Source: Gimesia aquarii (lineage in GTDB: Bacteria; Planctomycetota; Planctomycetia; Planctomycetales; Planctomycetaceae). Taken from it: 64,000 bases of DNA. Under the pieces are notes generated by a model. It did not search any database, had not been told where the DNA came from, and saw only the letters and a list, made by a program, of their open reading frames with translations. The stretch's first letter is position 1. Each line of letters starts with the position of its first letter. Below are positions 34,401 to 36,030 of the stretch, in pieces. The stretch covers positions 2,982,020 to 3,046,019 of the forward strand of contig NZ_CP037422.1 of assembly GCF_007748175.1 (NCBI RefSeq). Direction: 5' to 3'. The position numbers and the translations under genes were made by a program.

Positions 34401-35395
34401 CAGGACGATTTAATCGATTGGATGATTTTGCGGGAAATAGTCAGGACCCACAGTCATTTCATAAGTATCTTTATACGCATGCCGATCCTATCAATCTGTA
34501 TGATCCAACTGGATTATTTGCAGGCGTATCGGGAGTTTTATCATCAATCTCAATTGGTCAAACCATTGCCTATATTACTGGTGGAAGTGCCGTAGGAGGA
34601 GCTATTTATGGTGCATTTGATGCTTGGTCAGGAGGACAGAATGTTTGGGCGGGTGCCTTAAATGGGTTTGTTTCTGGGGCAGCATTTGGATTTGTCACAA
34701 GTCTATTAGTTGTCTCTGCGCCTGCAGCTGCATCAGGGAGTATGTTAGCTGGTACTGCTTATGCATTTGGTTTGAGTGCTTATCTTGGTATTACTGGAAT
34801 GATGGCTGGATTTGGGGTACAAGATTCCTTTGAAAATGATAGAGATTTTCAAGGATTCCAAAGATTAGGATTTGGTATATTTAGTCGAAGTCTATTTATC
34901 TCAGGGTTAGCTGGAAGTGGGCCATTTACTCAAAGTCGTGTAGAATTACTTCCTCCGGTGCCAAAGGGATCACACAAAGTATATGCTGATAATGCAGCAA
35001 AAGTTTTCAGCGCCGAAATGACTAATGCAGGAATGTCGCCGTCAAATCGGCCAGGAAAACTAGCACTCTTTTTCAGTAAGCGTGGTGAAGAAGCAGTTGG
35101 CTTATCTGCCAGGAGAAATCCTATACACTATGTGCACAAAGTAGTTGCCCAAATTGCAGATCGTGGACCTCAAAGTAGAATTAGTAAAAAATGTGCCGAA
35201 ATTGATGCAATTAGTCGTTTCTTACGGCAGTATGAGATCTTGACACAAACAACAATCAAAACTGTTGCTCAGGCAAAACAAGTTCTTCAGGGGGGGGAGA
35301 TTCATGTAAGAAATATAGGAAGTGACACCTCGACTGCTGCATGTAAAACCTGTAATTTTGTCTTGAAAGAGTTGGGCATCCGACAAGTCTTTTAA
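4244..35395 (+). CDS. giant secreted RHS polymorphic toxin with adhesin-like stalk and deaminase-like tip
   Basis: A 10,383-residue open frame without interruption, starting at GTG 4244 with AAGGAG six bases upstream. Domain order (approximate residues): 1-54 planctomycete extracellular leader ending VDRLEDRTLLT; 55-172 Calx-beta; 174-817 three golvesin-like units alternating with two choice-of-anchor D units; 820-3606 tandem-95/cadherin-like array; 3607-3845 two Calx-beta; 3846-4900 Ig-like units with DxDxDG calcium-type loops; 5480-5890 choice-of-anchor L with insertions; 5960-8150 dystroglycan-type Ig repeats (ISWTP motifs); 8360-8540 RHS entry region; 8540-9970 YD repeats; 9975-10090 RHS core (RARYYD from 10045, DPTG 10087-10090); 10091-10240 hydrophobic Gly/Ala-rich segment; 10241-10383 deaminase-like toxin. 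By family knowledge the RHS part forms a shell that encloses the tip, and the stalk should project from or be shed by the cell. The probable immunity gene starts 8 bp downstream. It shares 45 of its first 54 residues with the second giant protein. Confidence 0.85.
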   Translation: MLISNWLSTLVSRIRRRPRYNSRARRDIRKRWQAVQQNRLTTVDRLEDRTLLTTLSIADVNLVEGDSGTQTLTFYANLSASVGADVTFTATTSDITASASGGDYTALTSQSFTITAGTTSEAIAIDITGDTTVELDETFQLTLSNLNDGGQGVTFAGAGATESAIGTITNDDNFVSIIDDGDAGFSKVGTWYNAGAGSIYTTTGTGLKTASWEFDNLAAGTYRLSGTWRDGTSFRATNAQYTISGITGGDVTTYLNQQEVAADISDAGKNWEDLGYFEVDANGTITVTLSDINADSNVYADSMRLEAIPAGVTVPKIRVTQSTTNLTSGSSTLEWGDVLYGRPVVKTFTIKNLGNGNLDFNSGVSIVGSNDFTITTQPASTLLAPGESTTFEIQFLSTQTAGLFSDTINITTNESLFTFNVSANLVMSEIIDDTDAGFSKVGTWYNAGAGSIYTTTGTGLKTASWEFDNLAAGTYRLSGTWRDGTSFRATNAQYTISGITGGDVTTYLNQQEVAADISDAGKNWEDLGYFEVDANGTITVTLSDINADSSIYADSMRLEAIPTGVTVPEIRVTQSTTNLTSGSSTLEWGDVLYGRPITKTFTIENLGNGNLDFSGGVSLAGSNGFTITSQPGSTLLAPGASSTFEVQFQLTQPAGIFTDTISINTNDNDESLFTFDVSANLVMSEIVNQVDAGFSLVGTWYNSAGNKYAPGGTGLSTASWEFDNLRPGTYRLSGTWAASSSRATNAQYTISGITGGDVTTYLNQQSVAPDVSDAGKNWEDLGYFEVDANGIITVTLSDINADGYVFADAMRLEAINLDPTLDDIADPAIINSDAGQQTVNLTGITAGTGETQVLTITATSNNPDLIPDPIVNYTSANSTGTLTYAPAANQSGSALITVTVTDEGGATVSKTFTVAVNAVNDAPVAINENIAATEDGNTVTTSVLASDADIDDDANTLTYNIITPAAEGTATPNNDGTFTFDPGTAFQDLAAGETRQVFFTFTATDSHNAVSNTGTVTVTVTGVNDIPTVSAVINSTVTEDVAGFNLNLLTNATDDDTTDTLNISDLLLTGGDATGITNNGNVLEIDPNAYNGLAQGESAVITYTYNVTDGNGGTVAQSATITITGVNDLPTLDPISNPLPIDEDAGQQTINLTGITAGGGETQTLTVTASSDNPALIADPVVTYTSANPTGTLTYTPVADQSGSATITVTVEDSQMGIITQTFTVVVNPINDLPTLDPITDPLPIDEDAGQQTINLTGITAGGGETQTLTVTASSDNPALIADPVVIYTSANPTGSLTYTPIADQSGSATITVTVDDNQGGIITQTFTVLVNPVNDPPIAVDDTFTVDEDSLLAGNVLNTNPTTADSDIEGQTLTITEINGLAANVGTQITLASGALLTVGATGSISYDPNGQFESLANGQTNTETFTYQISDGNGGIDTATVTITITGVNDLPTLDPISNPLPIDEDAGQQTINLTGITAGSESQVLTVTASSDNPALIANPVVTYTSANPTGTLTYTPVADQSGSATITVTVEDSQMGIITQTFTVVVNPINDLPTLDPITDPLPIDEDAGQQTINLTGITAGGGETQVLTVTASSDNPALIADPVVTYTSANPTGSLTYTPIADQSGSATITVTVDDNQGGITTQTFTVLVNPVNDPPIAVDDTFTVDEDSLLAGNVLDTNPTTADSDIEGQTLTISEVNGVAANVGTQITLASGALLTVGATGSISYDPNGQFESLANGQTNTETFTYQISDGNGGIDTATATITITGVNDLPTLDPISNPLPIDEDAGQQTINLTGITAGGGETQVLTVTASSDNPALIADPVVTYTSANPTGSLTYTPIADQSGSATITVTVEDSQMGIITQTFTVVVNPVNDPPTLDPISNPLPSDEDAGQQTINLTGITAGGGETQVLTVTASSDNPALIADPVVTYTSGNPTGTLAYTPVADQSGSATITVTVEDSQMGIITQTFTVLVNPVNDPPTLDPISNPLPIDEDAGQQTINLTGITAGGGETQVLTVTASSDNPALIADPVVTYTSANSTGTLTYTPIADQSGPATITVTVDDGQMGIITQTFTVIVNQVNDAPVAVDDAFTVDEDSLLSTGNVLHANPTTPDSDIEGQTLTISEVNGVAANVGTQITLASGALLTVGATGNISYDPNGRFESLAVGETATDSFTYTIDDGNTGTDTATVLITINGVNDAPVAQNDNISTNEDTLVAGNLFTDNSSGADSDLDTSDTFTITEVNGVAASVDNQITLTSGALLTVNANGTFSYDPNGEFESLTAGQTATETFTYTIDDGNGGIDTATVTITINGVNDLPTLDPISNPLPIDEDAGQQTINLTGITAGGGESQVLTVTASSDNPALIADPVVTYTSANPTGSLTYTPIADQSGSATITVTVDDNQGGITTQTFTVLVNPVNDPPTLDPITDPLPIDEDAGQQTINLTGISAGGGESQTLTVTASSDNPALIADPVVIYTSANPTGSLTYTPIADQSGSATITVTVDDGQMGIITQTFTVIVNQVNDAPVAVDDTFTVDEDSLLSTGNVLHANPTTPDSDIEGNTLTVSEVNGLAANVGMQITLASGALLTVGATGSISYDPNGRFESLAAGQTNTETFTYQISDGNGGIDTATVLITINGVNDAPVAQNDNISTNEDTLVAGNLFTDNGSGADSDLDTSDTFTITEVNGVAASVDNQITLTSGALLTVNANGTFSYDPNGQFESLTAGQTVTETFTYTIDDGNGGIDTATVTITINGVNDLPTLDPISNPLPIDEDAGQQTINLTGITAGGGETQVLTVIASSDNPALIADPVVTYTSGNPTGTLAYTPVADQSGSATITVTVDDNQGGITTQTFTVLVNPVNDPPTLDPISNPLPIDEDAGQQTINLTGISAGGGETQTLTVTASSDNPALIADPVVTYTSGDPTGTLTYTPVADQSGSATITVTVDDNQGGITTHTFDVLVNPVNDPPVVSDTNIAATEDGLAVTTGVLASDIDTDNDASTLIYNIITPAAEGMATPNNDGTFTFDPGTAFQDLAAGETRQVTFTYTATDSHAAVSNLGTVTVTVTGVNDLPTLDPISNPLPIDEDAGQQTINLTGISAGGGETQTLTVTASSDNTALIANPVVTYTSGDPTGTLTYTPVADQSGSATITVTVDDNQGGITTHTFDVLVNPVNDPPVVIDTNIAATEDGLAVTTGVLASDIDTDNDASTLIYNIITPAAEGTATPNIDGTFTFDPGTAFQDLAAGETRQVTFTYTATDSHTAVSNLGTVTVTVTGVNDLPTLDPISNPLPIDEDAGQQTINLTGISAGGGETQTLTVTASSDNPALIADPVVTYTSGDPTGTLTYTPVADQSGSATITVTVDDNQGGITTHTFDVLVNPVNDLPTLDAISDPLPIDEDAGQQTINLTGISAGGGESQTLTVTASSDNPALIADPVVTYTSGDPTGTLTYTPVANQSGSATITVTVDDNQGGIITHTFDVLVNPVNDPPIAVDDTFTVDEDSLVAGNVLYANPTTPDSDIEGDSLTISAVAGGTVGTQFALTSGALLTLNANGTFSYDPNGQFESLAAGQTATDSFSYTIEDGNTGTATATAFITITGVNEYEAENARLHISNATALENTGTLEFLITLDHPVQDEVTFLVTTQAGSADGSDYTELSNELITLNPGQVSTTLSIQITNDQSLEGDESFNVVLSDPKVDGVTNLSRVDLGTATATGTITNSDFATVSINNVTVDESAGTATFTVTLDTNVGGNVSVYYETVDGSAKAIANDYTSTSGTLLFTDSISQHTITVDITNDNIIESNEVFLVRLSNLQSFGYPVVLGESEGAGIINNDDVEANPATPGLTSLTLDNATGILSGIFDLSTGLYSPVVEIDYDLDGVANVSVEVDETDGSFSVTITTALLDPSKLIQVRAKGFDLNSTSTVTNSWIYIDASGLPEPPALTPSFETLFIDDASSSLLGVVNNSLGLTSLKVEIDYDLDGVADLSTTVDSNDQFFISIDATRIHSSGLIIARATGVDTTTSEVVEMEWSSIDASSLTVTSDLSISSLTLSNDTDTVGDRVTTDPGISGQASYTAGIDGVTIEFDVNGDGAIDAIATPDALGNFNFEPAAYIAPFSFTGTLQNTIRARARHDGDNLRSEWASLSFTWIWNGVSLSDLSLTDDNHQGIYPVLNYSVALSNGLQGSHIEVDLNKDGISDANSVFLAEDIEADNIVRVRYVAMDPVESSHVYSAWYDVLYTPDPEITELALLNDTGWQADDLSTYDPTITGKINYFGDLIDDQVDVNIDWNSDGQTDITISPNALGEFTFDATDFIDYGPAEISFQGVSQQTGTAGEWETFNFKYVSPPQNPNVVHPHLMQDTDTPGDNITSDPRIQWFVAYPGDVQADGIVTHIDLNNDGIVDEIVNPEYGHIFRFDFSSIFSYGEKTIKFKGVSEATGEEGAWVSFSFTYVAPTPPSTDPEITGLYLVHDTGIPGDKSTWDPRITGTSVNASHINVDWDNDGAVDTIITTDGSGAFTFDPTPYISPSAFHAIINFQAYNIRSGQADPWESFTFTYGQPPVDTAYPEVTSVGLVNDTDTPADLITKDATITGSVSYSGNFVDDYVYVNIYQVFPGDSSVLNILTGGNLPSISHIATVAVDANGDFTFDPSDSIDFGETTLLFQAWSQLYYSEDHLGCTQMTFTYEPELPQVVDLQLVNDTGTPGDLITLDATVTGRVLYDGDMSEIEIKIYRDIYVYKQIPVNTDGSFTYNTERGLVYANYNEPTIVAVPVVKDSNQEGVSQSLSVYLEQPDFAAVTNLYLQNDTGIIGDNISRDLTLNGSIITTAEANDSVLEYDVGSDGIIDGTIIMTDYNGEFSFTPVVPTYNLEHYWQGAARVSNNAPGTGYEPFTVSVRTRPREGVPYTSFFSPWSTITIQRDPGSSAGINDRYKKYGAEDFIPITFEAIPHNIYFNTLMVDSPTPTSPLFDYTYNGLTAVKGVDPFAATSTIEIVNPLPGMTFDPNTYEFSWTPDAFQDGVHTVQFKISGLGYVLHGDNIRDVSFEDHIFEYKIYVGELNHIPEFVGGADVGVYTHNQANYSYEETNWATNIIPGLDFEDEQNQELWFEVTSNSNESLFIEPPQISQDGTLTFVPIEGAFGTAEITVVLNDDGGTPVEHFCLDYTGDDARSAPYTFTINLFPPTINSNPEFQNTPETYVYLGNTFTFDPIVVDIDGDELWFELPPDEVNLTLIDNNTGALSWTPTADMVNQDFTYTLHVYDREDKSGGSDTLTFTVEVLGDPNNNAPVIWSTPDTTHTVATNHSPATGEVTPTSINLELAPGESVTQEVSVIVTDANLNFPLPVAPDDTLTVINEANELKLLDALLVGGGAGINVIGTNLLGQHALETQFITLPNQSVDPDSLLEIVLEPTTPFTYVPTIYLDTLSTNKGMSVDSSTGIISWTPTVDDVGRYVVQAFVYDELDQFRHWFAVGITVGDVLDDEFPAIDLGPNFINDQSYSSTGVYVNKNNAFGLDKYGIVLSTGNAEQQGENENTAEDSTTGIGGYTAHRSLNYNYDDEIRQIAGYPSVYDMTEFTIDFELLPGYDTLNFDVVFGSEEFPEYVNDIFNDSFGIFVDGENIAFTESSPININHSEMKFTDTTLSGTIDSLLNLTSATVEIDYNNDDSVDLSTIVNISNGSFSLDLENSFIDSSKDINIRLIGVDQNAEAVNYGWNTINLVPASIDTSTIIGFTELNSTAALSGTELDGVLAPNGNPILSFATTIENEKAASSLWTDVDTTLTQLESTNLTGFDLFSLDSATGVFSGNIADTYNQFFSYIEIDYDFDGNADETIVIDSQNGAFEATLDSSQINVNGLVKMRVGYSNFDSNTGKYIHSLTFAIADVGDNILDTTVYISNLGASGVGDVDLDLIASQPDANFVNQTGTLDRERGEVATFTTVISADATGDADSFNLEFVDLNTGTLIGTIPVTINNGYIYQLQATDPDGDELYYELNDEPDGVIIHPVTNVISWDSPVVGTHDFSVTVSDGKGGSTTQDIHLIVTDSEGPNVAPEIVSTPSATAQVNQEYIYQIEANDADGDDFRYYLQGTVPDGMSIDLRSGEISWTPYYGQESELVGDYTISVLVTDRRGGTDEQTFQLEVLRDDIFVNNAPQITSPPVTEALAGSEYRYQVKATDPDGNRLKYDVLVPPGAPSGITIDKDTGMLYWDVPTDFISFEGSNSIPIVVLVTDSHGGIATQPFDIKVTTNNHAPTFTLEPIQVGIPGEEWTNQITVFDEDGNDVEFSFLNEPSGMTIDEQNVIRWTPSAAGTYTFHILADDQHGGQALAPVTISVNSFPEFNSTPEITTLVNSAYSYAIDVTDADVGQSVMLTLESVYLLDNQGNPTGQNLALITDGTQPEITNNVLNWTPTETGFYEIQISAADDSIGITTQTYTLEVSAAADPVFNSFPTGPAIVGNEWTYTASVEDPIGIKFNLINPPAGLELLDDNRLVWTPGASDLSPEGVEIQIRAFGLNGNETTMRFALPVVDNVPPIFTSVPQLLASVGNQYDYTVSAIDTDLGNDVTFKFFIDNSEITDANIWDGSAITWTPVATGDYVFKIEATDGYATSTQEFTIPVIDAAANQPPVITSIPPQSITNGSLWEYTPTVVDPESNLYTFTIPVNPDPGGMTVSLDGTKILWTPTATGEYPVTIQVTDNSDPLSFTTQTFNIFVTETNNAPTITSRPPLSVVENQQYSYTVEATDADPSDTVTITVNDYYEVDAQGNVLSGPYTDAIIDTDGKTVLWTPTQAGYYRFEVVASDGQAGEILQFDITVQPEDSNSPPQITSKATTSPVIGQPWEYTVTATDPDLDTVTFSLDEAPAGMEINSTTGEITWTPNNNYQQGDEVRVEIRAEDGNGGWNIQSYKLTIYENTGGTTSNGPAINSRPVQEAVLGELYEYQLTVADGVTVTFHDRAISDTDSRIPAWLSIDENGLVSGTPTEAGTYGLFLYARDANNLEGSQYFQIIVDPINHTPDITSVPFSPLFSGVTWTHEFTYSDPDGDFVVLGLPTQDDQGNPINQDFTLDGDTVTYIGNTLGEVELTVTVRDYSRRESYLQNAEENWKSERTVTFTFDVSAGNTGVNDTLVIASTPGSDIQFAPDLSTAYWKYDFHLSPESVDVNKIYGITPYVSNGESFFDPMAAIQTTGTVGVNTTGVNIYAVNDRTTDPIENPITGRAEFNLTASDIAQGFFDVSIIVYEYDGVSTTQSTRAVIQQFRINIVEPTEPPTFTTTPDVTTTPLVPATPWSYDFNIADLPAGAISYEVVGLEGATIDDVNTVLNWTPPAGTYPDGSGNQTYEAMLLAKDSTGTIIASQRFNVPVYDTTPPTPTSLRFTQLPDRYAESNFLYTSQVEVNYSSSSLVYSLEGAPSGMVIDAATGLITWRPDYVEDAPVSLQNAEYKIIVQDTNSGESIETTLFISVIAPPEPNEAPIFIDQTVAPAIKDVEYTLVPTAFDPNGERLTYELDPQQATDYGLAIDENTGKVTWTFTSANFTPDISSFTFDVIATDGVLRTTKEFEVPLLHNANPEFTPNEVTDSASIGVEYTYTIQGSDPNPEDLSSLTYKVIEAPHGFDISQNFNSTTQQITWTPRLDLANGIDDTGLQRFTFKVTDNDGATDTMTLTLRVEDPVGTNAPTIVSAPRSQILTAFPYWHQLQGYDADGNAFEFELMPGGPIGVELQSNGQLSWTPTLAQVSPTPYDITVRIKDVNNPGSFTEETFQIEVVDTWQNEAPEIVVTELPEATAGIKFTQTLSVTDADNDSVIWTLISGPEGMTINALTGEIEWVPIYDPDGLDQLGTHTFAVSAQDPFLGVHQQEFTVKVNKKNTQPQASNTPPTLAANDAVFTYQFTGDDPESRGVFFSLESAPTGMTIDARSGILTWDIPQEAVDVGSYNYVVKVHDQRGAFDLSPHQVLVYDPATNKPPVITSTPDPIALTGKIYTYDVAVDPASEDNTSFYDIKVENSNPEITNGAALGLQIDSDGIVTSSLNGGNFVASQIGTYNITIYVSDKTFTVTQHYQLEIRDNAAPVITPIADQSVTARNTFTQQVTATDADSDTLIYSIAATEGGVDVSGLFSIDQNGFITFDTASDMAGKVYSITVTVNEQINGVNELTTMETFDLTVNADTTKPDVSIGALPEKIIIGSDLKINFYAADDVGIESFKLSYKDTDNTGLRVDFTTFEEFNFFRDNGYIEINVGSVVGTFEFTLTAYDAAGNEFETELRKVNVVTDIWVPEIRIETPTGTGEVTVPTDITGTIKDDDLKSYKVELISTETGNVLTLKADDTVNDSNIVSGVLAHIDTTLLANGFYDIIVTATDQNDNTATSVRRIEVSGNFKLGNFTTGTTDLTVNAGNTPITVSRTYDTLNANHAGDFGFGWSLDFGIPTIEVIYPDSSFSLIGEGDFVPFRTGTRIIVTLPDGTTEGFTFQTNPIDYSGIGLIVGEPPHEPVFVADTGVIGGLKLADDVTLAKLGDEFLLNGRVFNPTRSFTKMNFVYQTPDRVQYGLDPTDSTKAWIEDLHGNRTTYTDYGITTTYGRNVIFERNDPNHNFITAIIDPAGNRLQYEYDANGNLVNVYDRNFDHNLYDGTDTASVHDEYDDADAKDNFTLQYTYHADFDHHLTTITNAAGRVIREVTYDNDVPRVLSSKDELGNVTEYDFNSTTRRQTITDALGNKSVLELDEQGNITREDDALGNIILREYNSDNQLETEIYVVGAIDGKDGNDETDDLVKSWTYNSFGQVVTETDELGNTTHYRYNNFGQLTLTIAPSGLRVQNFYDEADGNLTKSVDELDNETTYTYYENGLPESAKSFDRTIFFNYNQMGDLTNIIDPQENSRALSYDALGQNTLVTREWADLVPGNYSVSEYETLFGYDEEGRHILSVNEQGLVTQDIYNGDGDLIVTRSQSFNGSGNLVWLVDLVVYDDSTGFEFITVDQILDTSETDIFNQGSTSTTVTYSVPTGIVTYYDDYGRLSKTETHSNLEITVSLTDGTFSTSLADNFELGTPDEIYSSLTYDSYGRVESRTNEDGFKTEYTYNSQNLVVQTKSETLNEVGTKVWLVSRAIYDAHDRILYQTDQYLESGDATSDGTFTEYDSLGRVVKTTRLRDMEVELNSLTRETSLVSVGITASSQQSIFNELGQLVRSISITYNEAGDTVQSSRETSYEYDGFGRQTAVNTPTQMTTEDELVRERRETIYNDQGQISETRTNIWVNDKDRSLDRSHEIVTSFVYDQYGNQVEVTVTEGGSSLTTSATYDAFGNRISETDATGATRNFEYDAQGRQIAVLEPAVDLDGTLVRHRMETIYDALGQVIATHANIQVIVNEDGNVLDVNDLEKQTKTYEYDAYGRRTKTILHDGAATILMITAYDTKGRVTSETDAMEQIKSYEYDDQGRLIKVTLPKVKDPLNNDTLTHPVYQYAYDEFGNQISIIDPLGRETKFTYDENGNQLTRILPDDPAIPGELVETFTYDYLNRMETHVSFEGVKTVYVYDDSLNGNGQVIKKQFFLPTNVTTIPDETFAYEYDEQGREIRVTQMLTDSPQNARVTTNTYNGKGELIQINSPEGIVNYEYDVYGRKTRTYTGDPTDPVTDTLYTYDELGRLATVSVVERNDVALPTPETTRYEYDLVGNLDETILPNGVITDYVYDTLNRLETLTHYEGDATPDDLSDNQKIVEFNYSVREDGRRTGVTEKWYLDEFDTNSDGFVDETEAKEVTTTWEYDEANRLIDETFTHYDDLLSQSSEFTYDLTGNRLTQEVVKDFDNDGNLDRKTTSYSYDLNDRLLSESTELDDNDDLTNDQTTISTTDYTYDGTQQNSKTEIVTGAAQITLTEFKYDLQGRLEIVTVKNKDSVDDLTPTSIKETTYEYDATGIRVSALHKINTDEDPAGTYDEVTLTRYLNNPNNFTGYSQVIEETEANPDTDEVLKKTIYTIGHDQISQTTIEYVAGVPQTPQTLYFLADGHASTRVLVDVVGAIANINGKEQVFFYDAYGNLLDQENFEADQIGTGYLYSGEQFDSKIDQQYLRARYYDATTGRFNRLDDFAGNSQDPQSFHKYLYTHADPINLYDPTGLFAGVSGVLSSISIGQTIAYITGGSAVGGAIYGAFDAWSGGQNVWAGALNGFVSGAAFGFVTSLLVVSAPAAASGSMLAGTAYAFGLSAYLGITGMMAGFGVQDSFENDRDFQGFQRLGFGIFSRSLFISGLAGSGPFTQSRVELLPPVPKGSHKVYADNAAKVFSAEMTNAGMSPSNRPGKLALFFSKRGEEAVGLSARRNPIHYVHKVVAQIADRGPQSRISKKCAEIDAISRFLRQYEILTQTTIKTVAQAKQVLQGGEIHVRNIGSDTSTAACKTCNFVLKELGIRQVF
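4763..6695 (+). repeat. golvesin-like / choice-of-anchor D tandem duplication, 759-bp period
   Basis: Three golvesin-like units (IDDGDAGFSKVGTWY start, RATNAQYTISGI centre, ADSMRLE end) are separated by two choice-of-anchor D units (GDVLYGRP..KTFTI..LGNGNLDF). The first two units are offset by exactly 759 bp, and about 340 bp (4790-5132 versus 5549-5891) is virtually identical at DNA level, showing recent duplication or gene conversion. The third golvesin unit (from 6297) is more diverged. Confidence 0.8.
6700..15060 (+). repeat. tandem-95/cadherin-like domain array, about 100-residue units
   Basis: I count 15 copies of a unit of about 103 residues with the hallmark DEDAGQQTINLTGI (first copy diverged). 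They alternate irregularly with VCBS-like units (VDDTFTVDEDSL..NVL, YDPNGQFESLA) and cadherin-like units (NIAATEDG..VTT.VLASD, FQDLAAGETRQV). Many copies are almost identical in DNA. This type of array builds extended, calcium-stiffened rods in secreted bacterial adhesins; here it would form the longest part of the stalk. Confidence 0.8.
15060..18960 (+). other. Calx-beta pair followed by Ig-like units with DxDxDG loops
   Basis: 15060-15770 encodes two Calx-beta units (TVDESAGTATFTVTL, ESNEVFLVRLSN). From 15780 come units of about 85-110 residues. Most open with a variant of NDTGTPGDLITLDATVTG, and the centre usually has a calcium-type loop such as EIDYDLDGVAD, DVNGDGAID or DLNNDGIVD. About eight such loops occur here, and the same unit type recurs inside the choice-of-anchor L region and about ten times in the second giant protein. 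Confidence 0.6.
20680..21940 (+). other. choice-of-anchor L domain split by two inserted units
   Basis: The domain starts near residue 5480 (FINDQSYSSTGVYV, GIVLSTGNAE) and has the family signature VFGSEEFPEYV near 5592, followed by DSFGIFVDGENIAF. Its remaining signature pieces, ELNSTAALSGTELDG (about 5738) and FAIADVGDNILDTTVYI (about 5875), are separated by two DxDxDG Ig-like units (EIDYNNDDSVD and EIDYDFDGNAD). The frame stays open throughout, so this is a domain-in-domain insertion, not a pseudogene. Confidence 0.6.
22130..28700 (+). repeat. dystroglycan-type (He_PIG-like) Ig repeat array
   Basis: About twenty units of roughly 95-110 residues each carry an entry such as PPQITSKATTSPVIGQPWEY, a middle DPDGD-type segment, and GEITWTP or ISWTP followed by G.Y...V.V.D. 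This is the putative-Ig/cadherin-like family common in planctomycete secreted proteins. Unlike the 6700-15060 array, the copies are well diverged, so this section is older or under less gene conversion. Confidence 0.7.
29320..34513 (+). other. RHS/YD-repeat shell and RHS-associated core of first giant protein
   Basis: The region opens with LGNFTTGTTDLTVNAGNTPI and SRTYDTLN..GDFGFGWSLDF, the usual entry into RHS modules. From residue about 8540, YD repeats follow (YEYDANGNLVNVYD, YDEFGNQISIIDPLGRE and many more). The core has LADGHASTRVLVD, YDAYGNLLDQ, YLYSGEQFD, RARYYDATTGRFNRLD and ends at DPTG, after which the toxin begins. In known RHS proteins the core is autoproteolytic and the shell houses the C-terminal toxin. 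Confidence 0.85.
34514..35395 (+). other. C-terminal toxin region: hydrophobic segment plus deaminase-like domain
   Basis: Residues 10091-10190 are Gly/Ala-rich and apolar (SAVGGAIYGAFDAWSGGQ and further), common just after RHS cores and possibly involved in membrane passage. Residues 10241-10383 resemble the cytidine-deaminase fold toxins (YwqJ-type): KCAEIDAI provides a CxE zinc and proton-shuttle motif (C10317, E10319), and ACKTCNFVL provides the CxxC (C10367, C10370) about 50 residues later, with GGEIHVRN between. The first ligand is Cys, not His, as in several deaminases. Nucleic acid or nucleotide deamination is inferred. Confidence 0.6.
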
Positions 35396-35403
35396 TCATA
35401 CCA

Positions 35404-36012
35404 ATGTTTTTAGGAACCCGTTGTGTGAATGAATATATCATGAAATTTTCGAGTGTAACATCGAAAAAAGAGAGAATTTTTTATACGGAAAAACTAACAA
35501 ATTCTAATCTTCCCTCTCATTTATTATGCCACAAGTTACACTCTGATTTTCTCACTTTTGATATTCGTGTTTGTAGAGATTGCTTTTGGCAAATACTCTA
35601 TGGCTTATCTCCAGAGGAACAGAGTGAGAAAACAATGCTTGTAGCTATTTCGAGTATTGCTGCGGTATTTGAAAAAAGATCAAATGTAGATAAACATGTG
35701 TTTGATTATCCAGTAGCACAATTTTCCGAGTCAGTGGAATTTTCGGATGACTTCATGGAAATCTATCTCAAAGAATATCCCGAAGATTTGGCTAAATTCA
35801 TGAGTGAATTAGCATTACAAATATCAACCCATTGTATATGGTGTACTCGAGCGTGTGTTTTTTTAGTTGTTTGTTGGTTTTCTGATAATTTTGTGTTGCC
35901 TGATTGGTACGAAGATTGGAAAGACCGCTTAGACAATGCAGCGCCCGATGATGCTAAACGTCTCGTGAAATGGCGACCCTTTGTTGATTTATATAAAAGT
36001 TACAGAGGTTAA
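35404..36012 (+). CDS. probable immunity protein for the RHS deaminase-like toxin
   Basis: A 202-residue protein beginning 8 bp after the giant gene's stop. A second in-frame ATG at 35440 gives 190 residues; neither has a clear ribosome binding site, so translational coupling is likely. I do not recognise the family. It is AT-rich and has a central Cys/aromatic cluster (HCIWCTRACVFLVV) that is apolar enough to be a buried strand or a short membrane segment, with acidic stretches (EFSDDFMEIYLKEYPED, DNAAPDDAKR). Position directly behind a polymorphic toxin tip is the standard place for a cognate immunity gene, which is the main basis for the call. It would act in the cytoplasm by binding the tip domain. 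Confidence 0.55.
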   Translation: MFLGTRCVNEYIMKFSSVTSKKERIFYTEKLTNSNLPSHLLCHKLHSDFLTFDIRVCRDCFWQILYGLSPEEQSEKTMLVAISSIAAVFEKRSNVDKHVFDYPVAQFSESVEFSDDFMEIYLKEYPEDLAKFMSELALQISTHCIWCTRACVFLVVCWFSDNFVLPDWYEDWKDRLDNAAPDDAKRLVKWRPFVDLYKSYRG

Positions 36013-36030
36013 GCGAATACCAGAAAAATC

